Positions 23,110 to 32,550 are shown, numbered from the stretch's first letter. The stretch: DNA of 64,000 nucleotides from Rhizobium chutanense (GCF_002531935.1 NZ_NWSV01000002.1:248001-312000), one strand, 5' to 3'. The notes: generated by a model from the sequence alone, not told the origin. A program made the numbers and translations.

Positions 23110-23463
23110 TCAGAGTTTGATCAGGGTCTCGAAGCCGCCATAGATCATCCGCTTGCCGTCGAACGGCATCTGCCATTGGTCGTCCTTCAGCCTCGGATCG
23201 GCCATCACCTTGGCATTGACATCGTCGCGCTGCTGCCGGGAGCGGTAGGTAATCCAGGCAAACACCACCACCTCATCCTCCCTCGCCTGCACGGCGCGGG
23301 GAAAGGAGGTCAACTCGCCATAGGGCACGTCGTCGCCGATGCATTCGACATATTCGAGCGCGCCATATTCCTTCCAGATCGTGCCGGCCAAGGTCGAAAA
23401 TTCCTTGTAGGCTTCGACATTCTCCTTCGGCACCGCCACGATGAAACCGTCAACATAGGACAT
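23110..23463 (-). CDS. DUF1428 protein
   Basis: This 117-residue protein matches DUF1428 (dimeric alpha-beta barrel, YbaA-like): MSYVDGFIVAVP at the start, the central FPRAVQAREDEVVVFAWITYRSRQQRD and the closing MPFDGKRMIYGGFETL. The function of the family is unknown. The gene lies between YjbQ and a divergent secreted-protein gene. Full length for the family. Confidence 0.88.
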   Translation of the reverse strand: MSYVDGFIVAVPKENVEAYKEFSTLAGTIWKEYGALEYVECIGDDVPYGELTSFPRAVQAREDEVVVFAWITYRSRQQRDDVNAKVMADPRLKDDQWQMPFDGKRMIYGGFETLIKL

Positions 23464-23655
23464 GGCACCTCTCCTCCACAGCTCCGCGCTGACCGGAGAG
23501 ATAGGAGGCTATGTCGGCAGGTCCAGGGATGACGCGCTTACAGATTTTCGCGGTCAATCGTACGAAATCGCGAAGCAAGAAATTGCGCAGACACCAATGC
23601 GGCGTATAAGTAGAAACATTCAGGTTCTACCCGTCATTTCATCCGCCGGTTTCCC

Positions 23656-24315
23656 ATGCGTCGTGTTATTTCTGCATCCGCTTTTTGTTTAACTCTGATC
23701 CAAATCGCAACCGCTCACGGCGCGGAAGATCGTCGCTCTTCTTATCTGCAAGCATTCAATGGGGAGGATAAATCCTGCTATGCCGTCAACCGTGCATACG
23801 AAAACATGCATAATAGCGGGCGCTACAGCTATAGGATATCGGAGTTGCAAGAAGATGGTCACGTCAGGCCTTACGTGGAGCTGCGAGTGATAGACAATGT
23901 CGTCTATTCCAGAAGGGAAAATGGCGTCTGGGATGAAAAAAAGCGACTGCCTATTCGTACCCCGCTCGATGCAGATTCGGGGCTGCCGGTCTTCACGTCT
24001 TGTAAAGAGCTCGGCGACTCGCAAACCGAAGAAGGTCTTGCTTTTCACTACTCCGCACACTGGCACCGATCCAAATGGAGTGCGGCGATAGACATCTGGA
24101 TATCGAAGACTTCAGGGAAATTCATCAAGACAATCAGCCGCTATGATCAGGGCGCGGGAGAGATGCCATTTCCAGTGGCTGTCCAAATAATGGATTATGA
24201 CAGAGCCCACGCAATGAAACCGACGGTCCCACCAGCCTGTTGGACCCTTGATCTGGATACTCCGCCAGCCATCTGCATCGATCTCACCTCTCCGACTCCA
24301 ATTACGGCCCGTTGA
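23656..24315 (+). CDS. Secreted hypothetical protein
   Basis: This 219-residue protein has a signal peptide (about residues 1-22, ending AHGAE) and four Cys in the mature part, two of them near the C terminus (CWTLDLDTPPAIC). No domain is recognised. Its coding region is less GC-rich than its neighbours, suggesting recent acquisition. Its last 14 bases overlap the end of the convergent DUF922 gene. Confidence 0.65.
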   Translation: MRRVISASAFCLTLIQIATAHGAEDRRSSYLQAFNGEDKSCYAVNRAYENMHNSGRYSYRISELQEDGHVRPYVELRVIDNVVYSRRENGVWDEKKRLPIRTPLDADSGLPVFTSCKELGDSQTEEGLAFHYSAHWHRSKWSAAIDIWISKTSGKFIKTISRYDQGAGEMPFPVAVQIMDYDRAHAMKPTVPPACWTLDLDTPPAICIDLTSPTPITAR

Positions 24316-24898
24316 CCAGCTTGAGGATGAGCTGCTGAATATTGCCGCCATCCCCCATTTCGATCTTGTCGAAGTCGCGGCCGCGCTGGCGCTGTCTTTG
24401 GGAGATCTCGCCGAGGCGGCGGGTCAGTTCGATCCTGATCTTCTTGCAATCGGGATCGTCTGCCACCGTGAGGCCGATGCTCATCACCTCGATCTCCTTG
24501 ACCATCTCCTTAATGGTGTCGCCATGCACCCGCTCATGCGCCGCAACGCCTGCGATGAAGCTCTCCCAGCTGCTTTTGACGGTTGCCGGCAGCGCGGCAG
24601 ACGGTTTGGGCAGCGTATAGGTGATGATCAGCTTCGGACGATTGGTGGTGATCACGCAGGCGGTACCCTGCGCTTCGTATTTGCGGGTCCAGGTCAGCTT
24701 GAACGTCGTATGCGCGATCACCCGGCCTGCGCCGACCTCGGGCCCGCGCGCGCCGATCGATTCATAGAGTTCGGCGCCCGTCCTGCCCGATATCGAATAG
24801 GGCCGCACTTCTTCCACCGCCTGCCATTCGGCCCGTACGGCAGCCGGCGCCAAGGCGAAAATCGCCGCGATTGCATAAGTTGGAAAGCTTGTCGTCAC
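24302..24898 (-). CDS. DUF922 putative zinc-dependent protease, secreted
   Basis: The preferred start is a GTG at 24898, which places a signal peptide at the N terminus (FPTYAIAAIFALAPAAVRA) and yields 198 residues; an ATG at 24970 would add 24 residues of unlikely composition. The DUF922 signature is the zinc-binding-type motif HERVH (about residue 116) preceded by SSWESFIAGVAAH, with YSISGRTGAELYESI earlier. Family members are predicted periplasmic metalloproteases; activity is not shown here. It lies downstream of the broken MFS gene. Confidence 0.8.
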   Translation of the reverse strand: MTTSFPTYAIAAIFALAPAAVRAEWQAVEEVRPYSISGRTGAELYESIGARGPEVGAGRVIAHTTFKLTWTRKYEAQGTACVITTNRPKLIITYTLPKPSAALPATVKSSWESFIAGVAAHERVHGDTIKEMVKEIEVMSIGLTVADDPDCKKIRIELTRRLGEISQRQRQRGRDFDKIEMGDGGNIQQLILKLVNGP

Positions 24899-24973
24899 GC
24901 ACGGCCCCGCCGGATAATGGTTCGCGCGGACCCTAGCGGGACCGCCCTCCACTTTCAACGCGCCATGCATGGT

Positions 24974-26193
24974 TCAGCCCTGCAGCGTCTTGACCTTGGT
25001 GAGATCGGGGAAGAGCCGCATCCAGAGAAGCACGACGATGATCGTCCCGAGCCCGCCGACGAGGCCGGTGGCGACCGGCCCGAGGACGGCCGCCATCATG
25101 CCGGATTCGAATTCGCCGAGCTGGTTGGAGGTGCCGATGAACAGCGAGTTGACGGCACTGACGCGGCCGCGCATCTCATCCGGCGTCAAGAGCTGCACCA
25201 GCGAGCTGCGCACGACGACGCTCACCGTATCGGAGGCGCCGACGACGAGCAGGGCGGCGACCGAAAGCACGATATTGGTGGAAAGCGAGAAGACGATGGT
25301 GGCGAGGCCGAAGACCGCGACGGCGACAAGCATCTTGCACCCGACATTGCTTTCGAGCGGCCGGCGGGCAAGCACGATCGACATGGCGAGCGCGCCGATC
25401 GCCGGTGCGGCGCGCAGCAGGCCGAGCTCCCAGGGGCCGGCATGCAGGATATCCCTGGCAAACATCGGCAGCAGCGCCGTGGCGCCGCCGAGCAGCACCG
25501 CGAAGAGATCGAGCGAGATCGTGCCGAGCTGACGGGCCGGCTGCGGATGAAGGAGACGCCGGCGAAGACGGAAGAGAGTGTCACCGGCTCGCGCTTGGCA
25601 GGCGCCCACTGCATGCGGATCGAGATGACGTTGAAGCTCGCAACGGCAAACAGCAGCGCGGCAACGGCGAAGGGCGCGACCGGGTCCAGGCCGTAGAGCA
25701 GGCCGCCGAGCGACGGGCCGATGATCAGCGCCGTCTGCATCATCGAGGTGGAAGTGGCGATCGCCTTCTGCAGCATCGAGGCCGGCACGATGTTCGGCAA
25801 GAGCGCCGCCATGGTCGGCCGTTCGAAGGCGACGACGGCGCCGAGCACGGTGACGGCGGCCAGGATGCCGGCCGGCGTCAACCATTGCTGCCAGGTGGCA
25901 ACCGCCAGCACCAGCGCCGTCACCGCCTCGATCAGCTGGCAGATGAGGCCGATGCGCCGCCGGTCGAACCGGTCGGCGACATGGCCGACGACGAAGGTCA
26001 GCACCGCCATCGGCAGGAACTGGCAGAGGCCGACAAGGCCGAGCGCAAAGGCGCTGTGCGTCTGGTCGTAAATCATCCATCCCATGGCGATGCCGATGGA
26101 TTGGAAAGACAGCGAGGAAAAGACGCGGGAGGCGGCGAAGTTCAGATAGCCGGGGTGGCGCAGAACGCTCCGCGGGCCTTGGGATATGTCCAT
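24974..26193 (-). pseudogene. MFS transporter (enterobactin-exporter-like fold) with a frameshift
   Basis: The first 215 or so residues, from the ATG at 26193, encode six membrane segments of an MFS permease, including the GHVADRFDRRRIG loop between helices 2 and 3. The other half, from about 25540 to 24974, is in another frame (RQLGTISLDLFAVLLGGA onward). The total span of 1220 bases is one base short of a whole number of codons, so a single lost base near 25532-25545, around a GGGCC run, explains it. Intact, it would be an efflux-type transporter of about 406 residues. A sequencing error cannot be excluded. Confidence 0.75.
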
Positions 26194-26412
26194 TGCGATG
26201 TCACCGGCCGGCTGCGGTCGCGCCGGCCTTTATAAGAGTTTTCAAGAAGATCGCAGCGGTGTTCTGCCCGAATGGGCGAATTGTCAATCGCCATGAGCCG
26301 CCGTCACCCAATTGTGTAATGCCTCCGCCTTCCCAGCGCGGTTCCCGGGAGATGCTGAGATAACCGGGATCGAATTCGGTGATTTCCCGCCGGCGCTCCC
26401 GGTCGACGAAGG

Positions 26413-26823
26413 TCAGAAAGCGCCGGCCTCCGGAGAGGCCATTTCCTCGATGCCGTCGACGCGGTCGGGATAGAAGGCGAGATGGCCCTTGATATTGCTG
26501 ACAGCGACATTCGGCGCCTCATAGGTCCAGACGGCATTCTCGGAACGCGCGCCGCCGGCAATGATGCTGTAATAGGAGGCATCGCCCTTATAGGGGCAAT
26601 GGCTGCTGTGGTTGGTGCGCTGAAGCAGCGACATGTCCACATCCTTCCGCGGAATATACTGCACCGGCGGATAGGAGGCCTCGCGCAGCGTCAGCGCATC
26701 ATGAGTATCGGCAATGGTCTTGCCGCCAAGCGTGACGATGACGCGGGAGGGATTGTGCTCGACGGTGATCGGATGGTCCGGCCCCGGGATCTTGATCGAT
26801 TTGTCTGACTTCTTTTCTGCCAT
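26413..26823 (-). CDS. DUF427 protein
   Basis: From the ATG at 26823 the product has 136 residues and fits DUF427: ITVEHNPSRVIVTLGGKTIADTHDALTLREASYPPVQYIP followed by NHSSHCPYKGDASYYSI and WTYEAPNVAVSNIKGHLAFYPDRVD. The family has a compact beta fold and no established function. A short extra in-frame extension upstream is open but lacks family similarity. In the 219 bases between this gene and the MFS gene no feature is assigned. Confidence 0.88.
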   Translation of the reverse strand: MAEKKSDKSIKIPGPDHPITVEHNPSRVIVTLGGKTIADTHDALTLREASYPPVQYIPRKDVDMSLLQRTNHSSHCPYKGDASYYSIIAGGARSENAVWTYEAPNVAVSNIKGHLAFYPDRVDGIEEMASPEAGAF

Positions 26824-26949
26824 GGGAAGCGTCTCCAGAAGATCGATCCCACAGAGATAGGGCGGGCATGCCGCCGGCCCAAGAGCACGCCGGGACGAAG
26901 TTTGGCAAAGAGCTGCCACATCGCATCGGAATGGTTGAACCGAACGGGC

Positions 26950-27849
26950 TTATCCTCCGCCTGTCGCTTTCATCGCAGCACGCCGCCCGGCAAGAGCCAA
27001 ACCGAGCACGGCGGCCAGCACGCAGGTGATGCCGGCGATCTGGTGGAGTCCGACCGGCTCGCCAAGGATAAGAGCCGCCAGCATAACGGCGGAAACCGGG
27101 GCAAGCGCAGTAAAGAGCGCCGCTTCCGTGCCGCTCACCCTTTCGGCGCCTGCATACCAGAGCAGAAACCCGCCGACGGTCGGCACCAGCGCATAATAGG
27201 CGACGGCAACGACAGCACTTCCGGACAGACTATGTGCGAGGGGCGCCTCGAAGACTGCCGGGATGACGGCGACGAAAAAGCCGATGCCGGTCATCAGCGT
27301 CGACTGGGCAAGCGGCGCAATCTCCGTCTTCAGTCTTTTGTTGAGCAGGATGAACAATCCCTCGCAGACGACCGCCAGGAAGATCAGCGCATTGCCGGAG
27401 AGGGATCCGCCGGCCGCTTCCGGCGTGACGGCGACCGACAGCACGCCTGCCGTTGCCAACGCCACGGCGAAAAGCAGGCCACGCTGCGGCCGTTCGCCAA
27501 GCAGCAGGATGGAGATTGCCGCCGACACCACCGGCAGCGTGCCGATGATGACGCCGGCATCCGCCGCCGAGGTCAGGCTGAGGCCGGAGATCAGCAGCGT
27601 CGTATAACCGACGCTGCCGGCCCCGGCCTGAATGACGAGGATGAGGCCGTCACGTTTGGAGAGCTTCGGCAGCCGCGCGCCCGTCGCCCGCATCAGCACG
27701 AGAAAGACGGGAAAGGCGATGGCAAAGCGCAATGCGGTGGCGCTGAACGGCGGCAGGCCCGATGCGATGAGCTTGCTTGCGATAACAGTGCTTCCCACCG
27801 TCAGCATCGCCAGCGCCAGATAGAGATAACCTTGAACCTGTCTCGACAT
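26950..27849 (-). CDS. EamA/DMT-family permease
   Basis: From the ATG at 27849 the product has 299 residues with ten predicted membrane segments in two EamA repeats (about 5-135 and 150-290). Motifs include PPFSATALRFAIAFPVFL in the first repeat and GTEAALFTALAPVSAVMLAALILGEP in the second, both typical of drug/metabolite exporters. It lies downstream of an AraC-type regulator in the same direction, separated by a palindromic repeat; such pairs commonly form a regulator plus exporter unit. The substrate is unknown. Confidence 0.88.
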   Translation of the reverse strand: MSRQVQGYLYLALAMLTVGSTVIASKLIASGLPPFSATALRFAIAFPVFLVLMRATGARLPKLSKRDGLILVIQAGAGSVGYTTLLISGLSLTSAADAGVIIGTLPVVSAAISILLLGERPQRGLLFAVALATAGVLSVAVTPEAAGGSLSGNALIFLAVVCEGLFILLNKRLKTEIAPLAQSTLMTGIGFFVAVIPAVFEAPLAHSLSGSAVVAVAYYALVPTVGGFLLWYAGAERVSGTEAALFTALAPVSAVMLAALILGEPVGLHQIAGITCVLAAVLGLALAGRRAAMKATGGG

Positions 27850-27933
27850 TCCGTGTCTCCTGTTGGTTGCGCCGAGGAAACAGCAGGGATGGATCAGGGT
27901 CTTGAACGAAATTGCAGGCAAGCAGCGGCGGCC

Positions 27934-28076
27934 AGCCTCGTCCTTCGAGGCCCCTTGCGGGGCGCCTCAGCAAGGATGAGGCTGGAGAGAGATAACAGCC
28001 CGCGGCACCCACGATCAGCCCTCATCCTTGCTGAGGCGCGCAGGCCGTAGGCCGGAGCCTCGAAGGACGAGGGCGG
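27934..28076. repeat. Palindromic intergenic element
   Basis: Inverted segments face each other: GCCTCGTCCTTCGAGGC near 27935 against GCCTCGAAGGACGAGG near 28059, and GCCTCAGCAAGGATGAGG near 27964 against CCTCATCCTTGCTGAGGC near 28022. The element fills most of the gap between the AraC-type and EamA genes. Confidence 0.75.
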
Positions 28077-28088
28077 GTGGTTGAAGGC

Positions 28089-28895
28089 TCAGAGAAAAGC
28101 GCCGGCATAGAGCCGCGGCGACAGACCATATTTTCGCACGAAGACGCGCGTCATGTGGCTCTGATCGGCAAAGCCGCTGGCAAAGGCCGCTTCGGCCAGC
28201 GGCATGCCGGCAGCGATCAGCCGCCTTGCGATATGAATGCGGGCCTGGACGAGATAGGCATGCGGCGTCAATCCCGTCGCCTTGGCAAAACCGCGCAGCA
28301 CCTGGAAGCGGCTGAGCCCGCTTTCCCGGGAGAGATCGGCAAGCGAGATGGCGGCAAGCGGATCGTCATCGATCAGCTCCCGGGCCGCGCGGATGGCCAC
28401 CGGCACCGGCGGCCGCTCGTCGCTGCCGCCGCGCTCGCGCATGACGTCGGCGACGAGTTGCAGAAGCATCTCCTCTGAGAGCAGTCTGTCGGCGGCTCCG
28501 CCGCCGGTCACCGCCCGAAACAGCGTTTCGAAGCGGGCGGCGATCGCGCGGTTGCGGATGACGGGATGCGCGATTTCCGATCGCCCTGCCCTGCCGTCGC
28601 CGATCTCCTGCGACAGACCGGTGACGATCGCGGGATCGAAATAGAGGATGCGCCAGGATCGTCCCTTTCCGATCGGCGTGCCGTCATGCACCTCGTTCGG
28701 ATTGACCGTGATGATGTCGCCGGCCTCTGCCTCCACCATGCCGCGGCCGCTCAGCGACTTCTGCGCCCCTGATGAGACGAGGCCGATACCGAACTGCTCA
28801 TGCGTGTGCCTGCTGAAGCTGTGATGCGTTTCCGCTTCCACCGCTTCGACGCCCGTCAGCCCCGAGCGCAACATCCTGAACTGGTTTTTCGCCAT
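28089..28895 (-). CDS. AraC-family transcription regulator
   Basis: From the ATG at 28895 the product has 268 residues. An N-terminal cupin-like sensor part (HTHEQFGIGLVSSGAQ ... GDIITVNPNEVHDG) is followed by the AraC C-terminal double helix-turn-helix (about 165-265), with SLADLSRESGLSRFQVLRGFAKATG in the first and EAAFASGFADQSHMTRVFVRKYGLSP in the second. Likely activator of the EamA permease gene downstream, by position. No operator can be named. Confidence 0.9.
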   Translation of the reverse strand: MAKNQFRMLRSGLTGVEAVEAETHHSFSRHTHEQFGIGLVSSGAQKSLSGRGMVEAEAGDIITVNPNEVHDGTPIGKGRSWRILYFDPAIVTGLSQEIGDGRAGRSEIAHPVIRNRAIAARFETLFRAVTGGGAADRLLSEEMLLQLVADVMRERGGSDERPPVPVAIRAARELIDDDPLAAISLADLSRESGLSRFQVLRGFAKATGLTPHAYLVQARIHIARRLIAAGMPLAEAAFASGFADQSHMTRVFVRKYGLSPRLYAGAFL

Positions 28896-28955
28896 CGTCT
28901 GTCCGCAGGTCCGACCGCCAAGCACTGTGCCAGCGGCGCGGAGAGGACGCAACGC

Positions 28956-29741
28956 CTAGAAGAACTCGTCGAGCAGCCGATAATAGGCGAGCCTCGCCGG
29001 ATCCGGCGCCGGCATGCCGTAGCGATTAAGGAAGGGCTGCACCAGCGCCTCGCCGAAATTGGAGGCGAGGCTGCGGCAGGCGAGCGCGATATCCTGGTAG
29101 CGGTCGGCGACGCCGAGGCGGCTGCAGTCGATGTAGCCGGAAAATCCCTCTTCGGAGGCGATGAAATTCGGAAGGCAGGCGTCGCCATGGGTAACGACGA
29201 GATCCTCGTGGCCCGGCTTTCCGCTTTCGAGTTCGGCAAACAGGGCTTCGGCACTCTTTCCAAGCCGCGCCTGATCGAAATCGGTCTCGTCGACGATCCC
29301 GGCCTGCATCCGCGCTTTCGCCGCCGCAATGCGTCTCTCCAACCGGTGATCGAAGGGACAGGAGGCAATCGGCAGGCGATGCAGGTCGAGAAGGGCTGCG
29401 GCCAGCAGTTCCACCCTTGCAAGCGGCGTCAGCGCCGATGCGCTGGCAAGGTTGGTTCCCGGCAGGGCGCTGATCAGCAGCCAGTTGCGCTCGCCGTCGC
29501 TTTCCCAGGCGATGACATCGGGACAGGGTAGAGCGGCGGCCTTCAGCCAGCCGAGCCGGGCCGCTTCATCGGCAAGCTCGCCGAACGGCCCCGCCTGCTC
29601 GACCTTCAGATAGAGAGCCGGCAAGCCCTCGCCTTCCAGCCGAAAGACGCTTGCCGCCGACCGGCCGAGCGCATCCCGCTCCATCCGGTAGCCGGATAGG
29701 CGCGCCGCAAGCTCAGCAGGCAATCTCTCGGAGATTATCAA
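28956..29741 (-). CDS. Aminoglycoside 3'-phosphotransferase-like kinase
   Basis: The 261-residue length is that of APH(3') enzymes (about 264). The catalytic loop reads VVTHGDACLPNFI, with the candidate base Asp, and the metal-binding loop GYIDCSRLGVADRYQDIALA takes the place of DFG. The N-terminal ATP lobe keeps a Lys in LYLKVE. Chromosomal homologues can phosphorylate kanamycin-type drugs or unknown hydroxyl substrates; activity here is not shown. The ATG overlaps the stop of a 53-codon gene by 4 bases, so the two are co-translated. Confidence 0.85.
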   Translation of the reverse strand: MIISERLPAELAARLSGYRMERDALGRSAASVFRLEGEGLPALYLKVEQAGPFGELADEAARLGWLKAAALPCPDVIAWESDGERNWLLISALPGTNLASASALTPLARVELLAAALLDLHRLPIASCPFDHRLERRIAAAKARMQAGIVDETDFDQARLGKSAEALFAELESGKPGHEDLVVTHGDACLPNFIASEEGFSGYIDCSRLGVADRYQDIALACRSLASNFGEALVQPFLNRYGMPAPDPARLAYYRLLDEFF

Positions 29742-29899
29742 TGAAATGTTTCGGCGGGCGCAGCTTCGAGAAGGATCTCGAAAGCTTCTTCCAGAGCCGC
29801 CACCAGAATATCGGTCAGCTCGTCGCCTTTGTTCTCCAGGAACAGCGCGCTGATGGCTTCATCCTGACGCTCTAGAAAACGCTCGATCTCGTTCGACAT
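29738..29899 (-). CDS. 53-residue acidic protein coupled to the APH-like kinase
   Basis: From the ATG at 29899 (GAGGAC 7 bases upstream) the product is a 53-residue, strongly acidic and helical protein (RFLERQDEAISALFLENKGDELTDILVAALEEAFEILLEA). Its stop overlaps the kinase ATG as ATGA. No family is recognised. The tight coupling suggests either a leader that sets kinase translation or a small partner. Confidence 0.6.
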   Translation of the reverse strand: MSNEIERFLERQDEAISALFLENKGDELTDILVAALEEAFEILLEAAPAETFH

Positions 29900-30008
29900 A
29901 TCATTTGTCCTCTTCTTCACCGGAAACATCACGGCCATGAGAAGAGGCTAGGTGCGGTTCCTTGCGCGTGGCTTGTTCCCGATGAGACGCAATCCGGGAT
30001 CGGTAGGA

Positions 30009-31052
30009 CTAGTCACGAATGTCATACTTCGCATACTGGCTGCGGGGGATCAATCCACCAACTTCGTGGGCAAACGACACGACTTTCGTGGCTTCCTCAT
30101 CCAACTCGCAACGGAAGCGAACATGGTACCAGCCTTTGGCTGTGCCAAAGGCTGCATCCGGCACATCAAGGACGGTCCCGCTTCGCAATCCTAAACTAGG
30201 CAATGCGGACGGGAAATAACTCGGCGAACCATGAAGGAGTTGGCCCTGAAGCTCGGTAGCGCAAAGCGTGGCCACTCGGCCTTTGCGCGGAAGGCCATCG
30301 ATCGCAGTCTGCGCCAGCAAATTGCCATCCCCCATGCGAGAGTACAGCGTTTTTGCCTTGGGCAGATCGTTGTTTTTAGAGACCGTTTTCGGCTCGTCAG
30401 CAGTTTTCTGCTCCGGCGGCTTGGCCTGCTCGATACTGGTCGTGGCTTCGCCAGACACGTCCGTCGGCGACCCATTGGGCTTCGGAGAAACGTCTGTTGT
30501 CCCAACCTCTGGAAGCTTCACATCGTCTGGGACGGGCTTTGAAGCAGGCGTCTCTGTTTCAGGTTTTTCCGCAGCAGCCTGTGTCGGCATCTGCTGCCGT
30601 CCCGCATCGTGCTCCGGCGGAGTTAATGCGGGTTTGACTTCGCCTTGAGAAGATTTTCCTGCTACCGAATTTTCGGGGCCGCGATTCTTATCGCCAAACC
30701 CGATGACAGGGTTGAGGGTCGGCATCGGCTTCGCCTGCTCAGGCACTTTCTTAGCCGGCGGTGGAGGTGGTGGCGGCGGTGGCGGTTTCTTCTTAGCCTC
30801 TTCCGGCGGCTTCGGGTCCGGTGGCTTTACCTCGGGCTTGGGCTCCGGCTTCTTCTCCTCCGGCGGCGGAACGAGTTCCACCTTGACGCTCTCGTCTTCA
30901 GCAGGTTTCGGCTCAATCTTCGGCAGCCCGAAAATGAGAAGTGCAACGATGGGGACATGCAGAAGCACGGACGCGACAACGCCCCAGCGGATTTCAGGCC
31001 GCTGTTTTGCCGTTTCGTGATTCGTCTCCGCCAGTTCCACCTCGTCTGTCAC
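30009..31052 (-). CDS. DUF930 protein with TonB-like Pro-rich linker
   Basis: The start is uncertain; a GTG at 31052 gives 347 residues (a TTG at 31100 is also open). One membrane helix near the N terminus (WGVVASVLLHVPIVALLIFGLP) is followed by a long Pro/Lys/Glu-rich region, including a run of about ten Pro, as in TonB or TolA. The C-terminal domain (about 225-345) with LCATELQGQL ... GWYHVRFRCELDEEATKVVSFAHEVG is DUF930. It should span the inner membrane with the C-terminal domain in the periplasm. It is a paralogue of the gene just upstream. Function unknown. Confidence 0.75.
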   Translation of the reverse strand: MTDEVELAETNHETAKQRPEIRWGVVASVLLHVPIVALLIFGLPKIEPKPAEDESVKVELVPPPEEKKPEPKPEVKPPDPKPPEEAKKKPPPPPPPPPPAKKVPEQAKPMPTLNPVIGFGDKNRGPENSVAGKSSQGEVKPALTPPEHDAGRQQMPTQAAAEKPETETPASKPVPDDVKLPEVGTTDVSPKPNGSPTDVSGEATTSIEQAKPPEQKTADEPKTVSKNNDLPKAKTLYSRMGDGNLLAQTAIDGLPRKGRVATLCATELQGQLLHGSPSYFPSALPSLGLRSGTVLDVPDAAFGTAKGWYHVRFRCELDEEATKVVSFAHEVGGLIPRSQYAKYDIRD

Positions 31053-31124
31053 AGCGCCGATGTGGCCTCTAAAGCCGGCAGCATCAAGCCACAAAAGCAA
31101 AAAACTGCGTGATCGCCATCGCCG

Positions 31125-31865
31125 TCACTGGTCGGCGGCTCCATCGTCGGCCACCAGATCGTGCTCCTGCCATTCGGCCTGCGGAATGGCATCGCCGAGG
31201 AGAAAGGCGAAGGACACCACCTTGCCGGAGCCGGCATCGAGCCCGCATTTGAACTGGATGTTGTACCATTTGCGCTGGCTGCGGAAGGCGCCGCCCCTCA
31301 CCTCGACGCTATTGCCGCGGACTTTCTCAGCCGCCATCGCATAGGGCGCAAGCGCATCGGGACGCATATCGGGCCGCGCCCGGCGGACCTGCTCCATCGC
31401 CTCTAGGTCGCAGAGCTGCAGATTGCGCTCGCCGCCGGCAAGGCCACGCAGCGCTTCGCGGGCGCGCCGGCTGCGCGGATCCGATAACACCGTCTCCGAA
31501 TACAGCCGGTCCGCCTCAACGAAGGCATCAGGCTTCGGCGGCACAGCAGCGACGGAAGCCACTTCGGGCGACGTCACGACCGCCGGCGCCTTCTCTTGAT
31601 GCGGCGGAGCGATCTCTCGGGCGGCCGCGCTCACATCCGGCTTTGGCGCAATGCGCGCAGGCGTCGCGACCGGCTGCGCTGTCGCCGAAGGTTTGGCCGC
31701 CTCGAGAACGATATCGACCGTAATGCCCTCGTCCGTCAGCGGCGCCGGCGGCTCAGGTCTCGGAAGCAGCAGGAGCAGCAGCGCGAGCATGACGGCATGC
31801 AGCGCGAACGAGGCGAGAGCGCCCCGCTCGATGCCTTCCTCCCGATTTTCCCATGCCAATTCCAT
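31125..31865 (-). CDS. DUF930 protein, shorter paralogue
   Basis: This 246-residue protein has one N-terminal membrane helix (ASFALHAVMLALLLLLLP), a Pro/Ala-rich linker and a C-terminal DUF930 domain with QLCDLEAMEQVRR and KWYNIQFKCGLDAGSGKVVSFAFLLGDAIP. The topology is the same as in the downstream paralogue, but the linker is shorter and lacks the Lys/Pro blocks. The two genes lie 72 bases apart in the same direction and probably form an operon. Confidence 0.75.
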   Translation of the reverse strand: MELAWENREEGIERGALASFALHAVMLALLLLLLPRPEPPAPLTDEGITVDIVLEAAKPSATAQPVATPARIAPKPDVSAAAREIAPPHQEKAPAVVTSPEVASVAAVPPKPDAFVEADRLYSETVLSDPRSRRAREALRGLAGGERNLQLCDLEAMEQVRRARPDMRPDALAPYAMAAEKVRGNSVEVRGGAFRSQRKWYNIQFKCGLDAGSGKVVSFAFLLGDAIPQAEWQEHDLVADDGAADQ

Positions 31866-32041
31866 CGCTCAGGAAACAGCTGTCGGGCAATCGAAGGCGA
31901 CCATGAAACCCAGGAACACTTTCATAAGAGCCTGCCGATGCACCACGAGGAATGAAGAGCAGAGCGACAGTGCCAGTCTGACGCGAGTTGCGCAACCTTA
32001 TGATCGCCGATAGCGGTCCCTTGTCGCGAACAACGTCGCGA

Positions 32042-32335
32042 TCAACCAAGCGAGCCGATGATCTCGCGATAGGCGGCCTCCGGAAATGCCTTCAGTGTCT
32101 GGGTGCGGACATTGCCGCCCATCGCCAGCGAGAGGCCGAACCGCGCCATGACGGCATCGTCGGGCGCTTCGCAGACAGCCACCATGTCGTGGCCGCCCAT
32201 CGTCAGAAAGAACTGGTTGAAGGAGCCGCCCATGTCGCCGAGCAGTTTCTTCGCCGCATCCAGCCGCTTTGACGAGTCGCGAACGTTGCGCACACCTTGG
32301 TCCGTCCAATTGATCAAGACAATGTAAGTGGTCAT
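32042..32335 (-). CDS. GYD-domain protein
   Basis: From the ATG at 32335 the product has 97 residues and fits the GYD family: TTYIVLINWTDQGVRNVRDSSKRLDAAKKLL, GGSFNQFFLTMGGHDMVAVCEAPDD and the closing TLKAFPEAAYREII. GYD proteins form small dimeric alpha-beta barrels of unknown function. The stretch between this gene and rpoD (262 bases) contains the rpoD terminator and nothing else I can name. Confidence 0.85.
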   Translation of the reverse strand: MTTYIVLINWTDQGVRNVRDSSKRLDAAKKLLGDMGGSFNQFFLTMGGHDMVAVCEAPDDAVMARFGLSLAMGGNVRTQTLKAFPEAAYREIIGSLG

Positions 32336-32550
32336 CTCGCACCTCCCAACGGAGGATTCGCCCGACACGGGCATGCGTCGGTCCTCGCTCGCGCATCGCG
32401 ATCGATTTCCTCCCCCGTGGCCGGACTATAATCTTGTCACCACCGAGCGACAAGAAAGCCGCCGGGATCATTGGTATTAGGCGTGTCGCCCGAAAGTGTG
32501 GAGCCGTTGGAAATAACCGCCTGCAGGTGAAACAAAGACCAGAAGCAAAA

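Noticed and set aside
26200..26430. Open minus-strand frame reading RRFLTFVDRERRREITEF onward, overlapping the DUF427 end
   Set aside because: The sequence looks protein-like, but there is no start codon in range and no recognised family. It may be a remnant.
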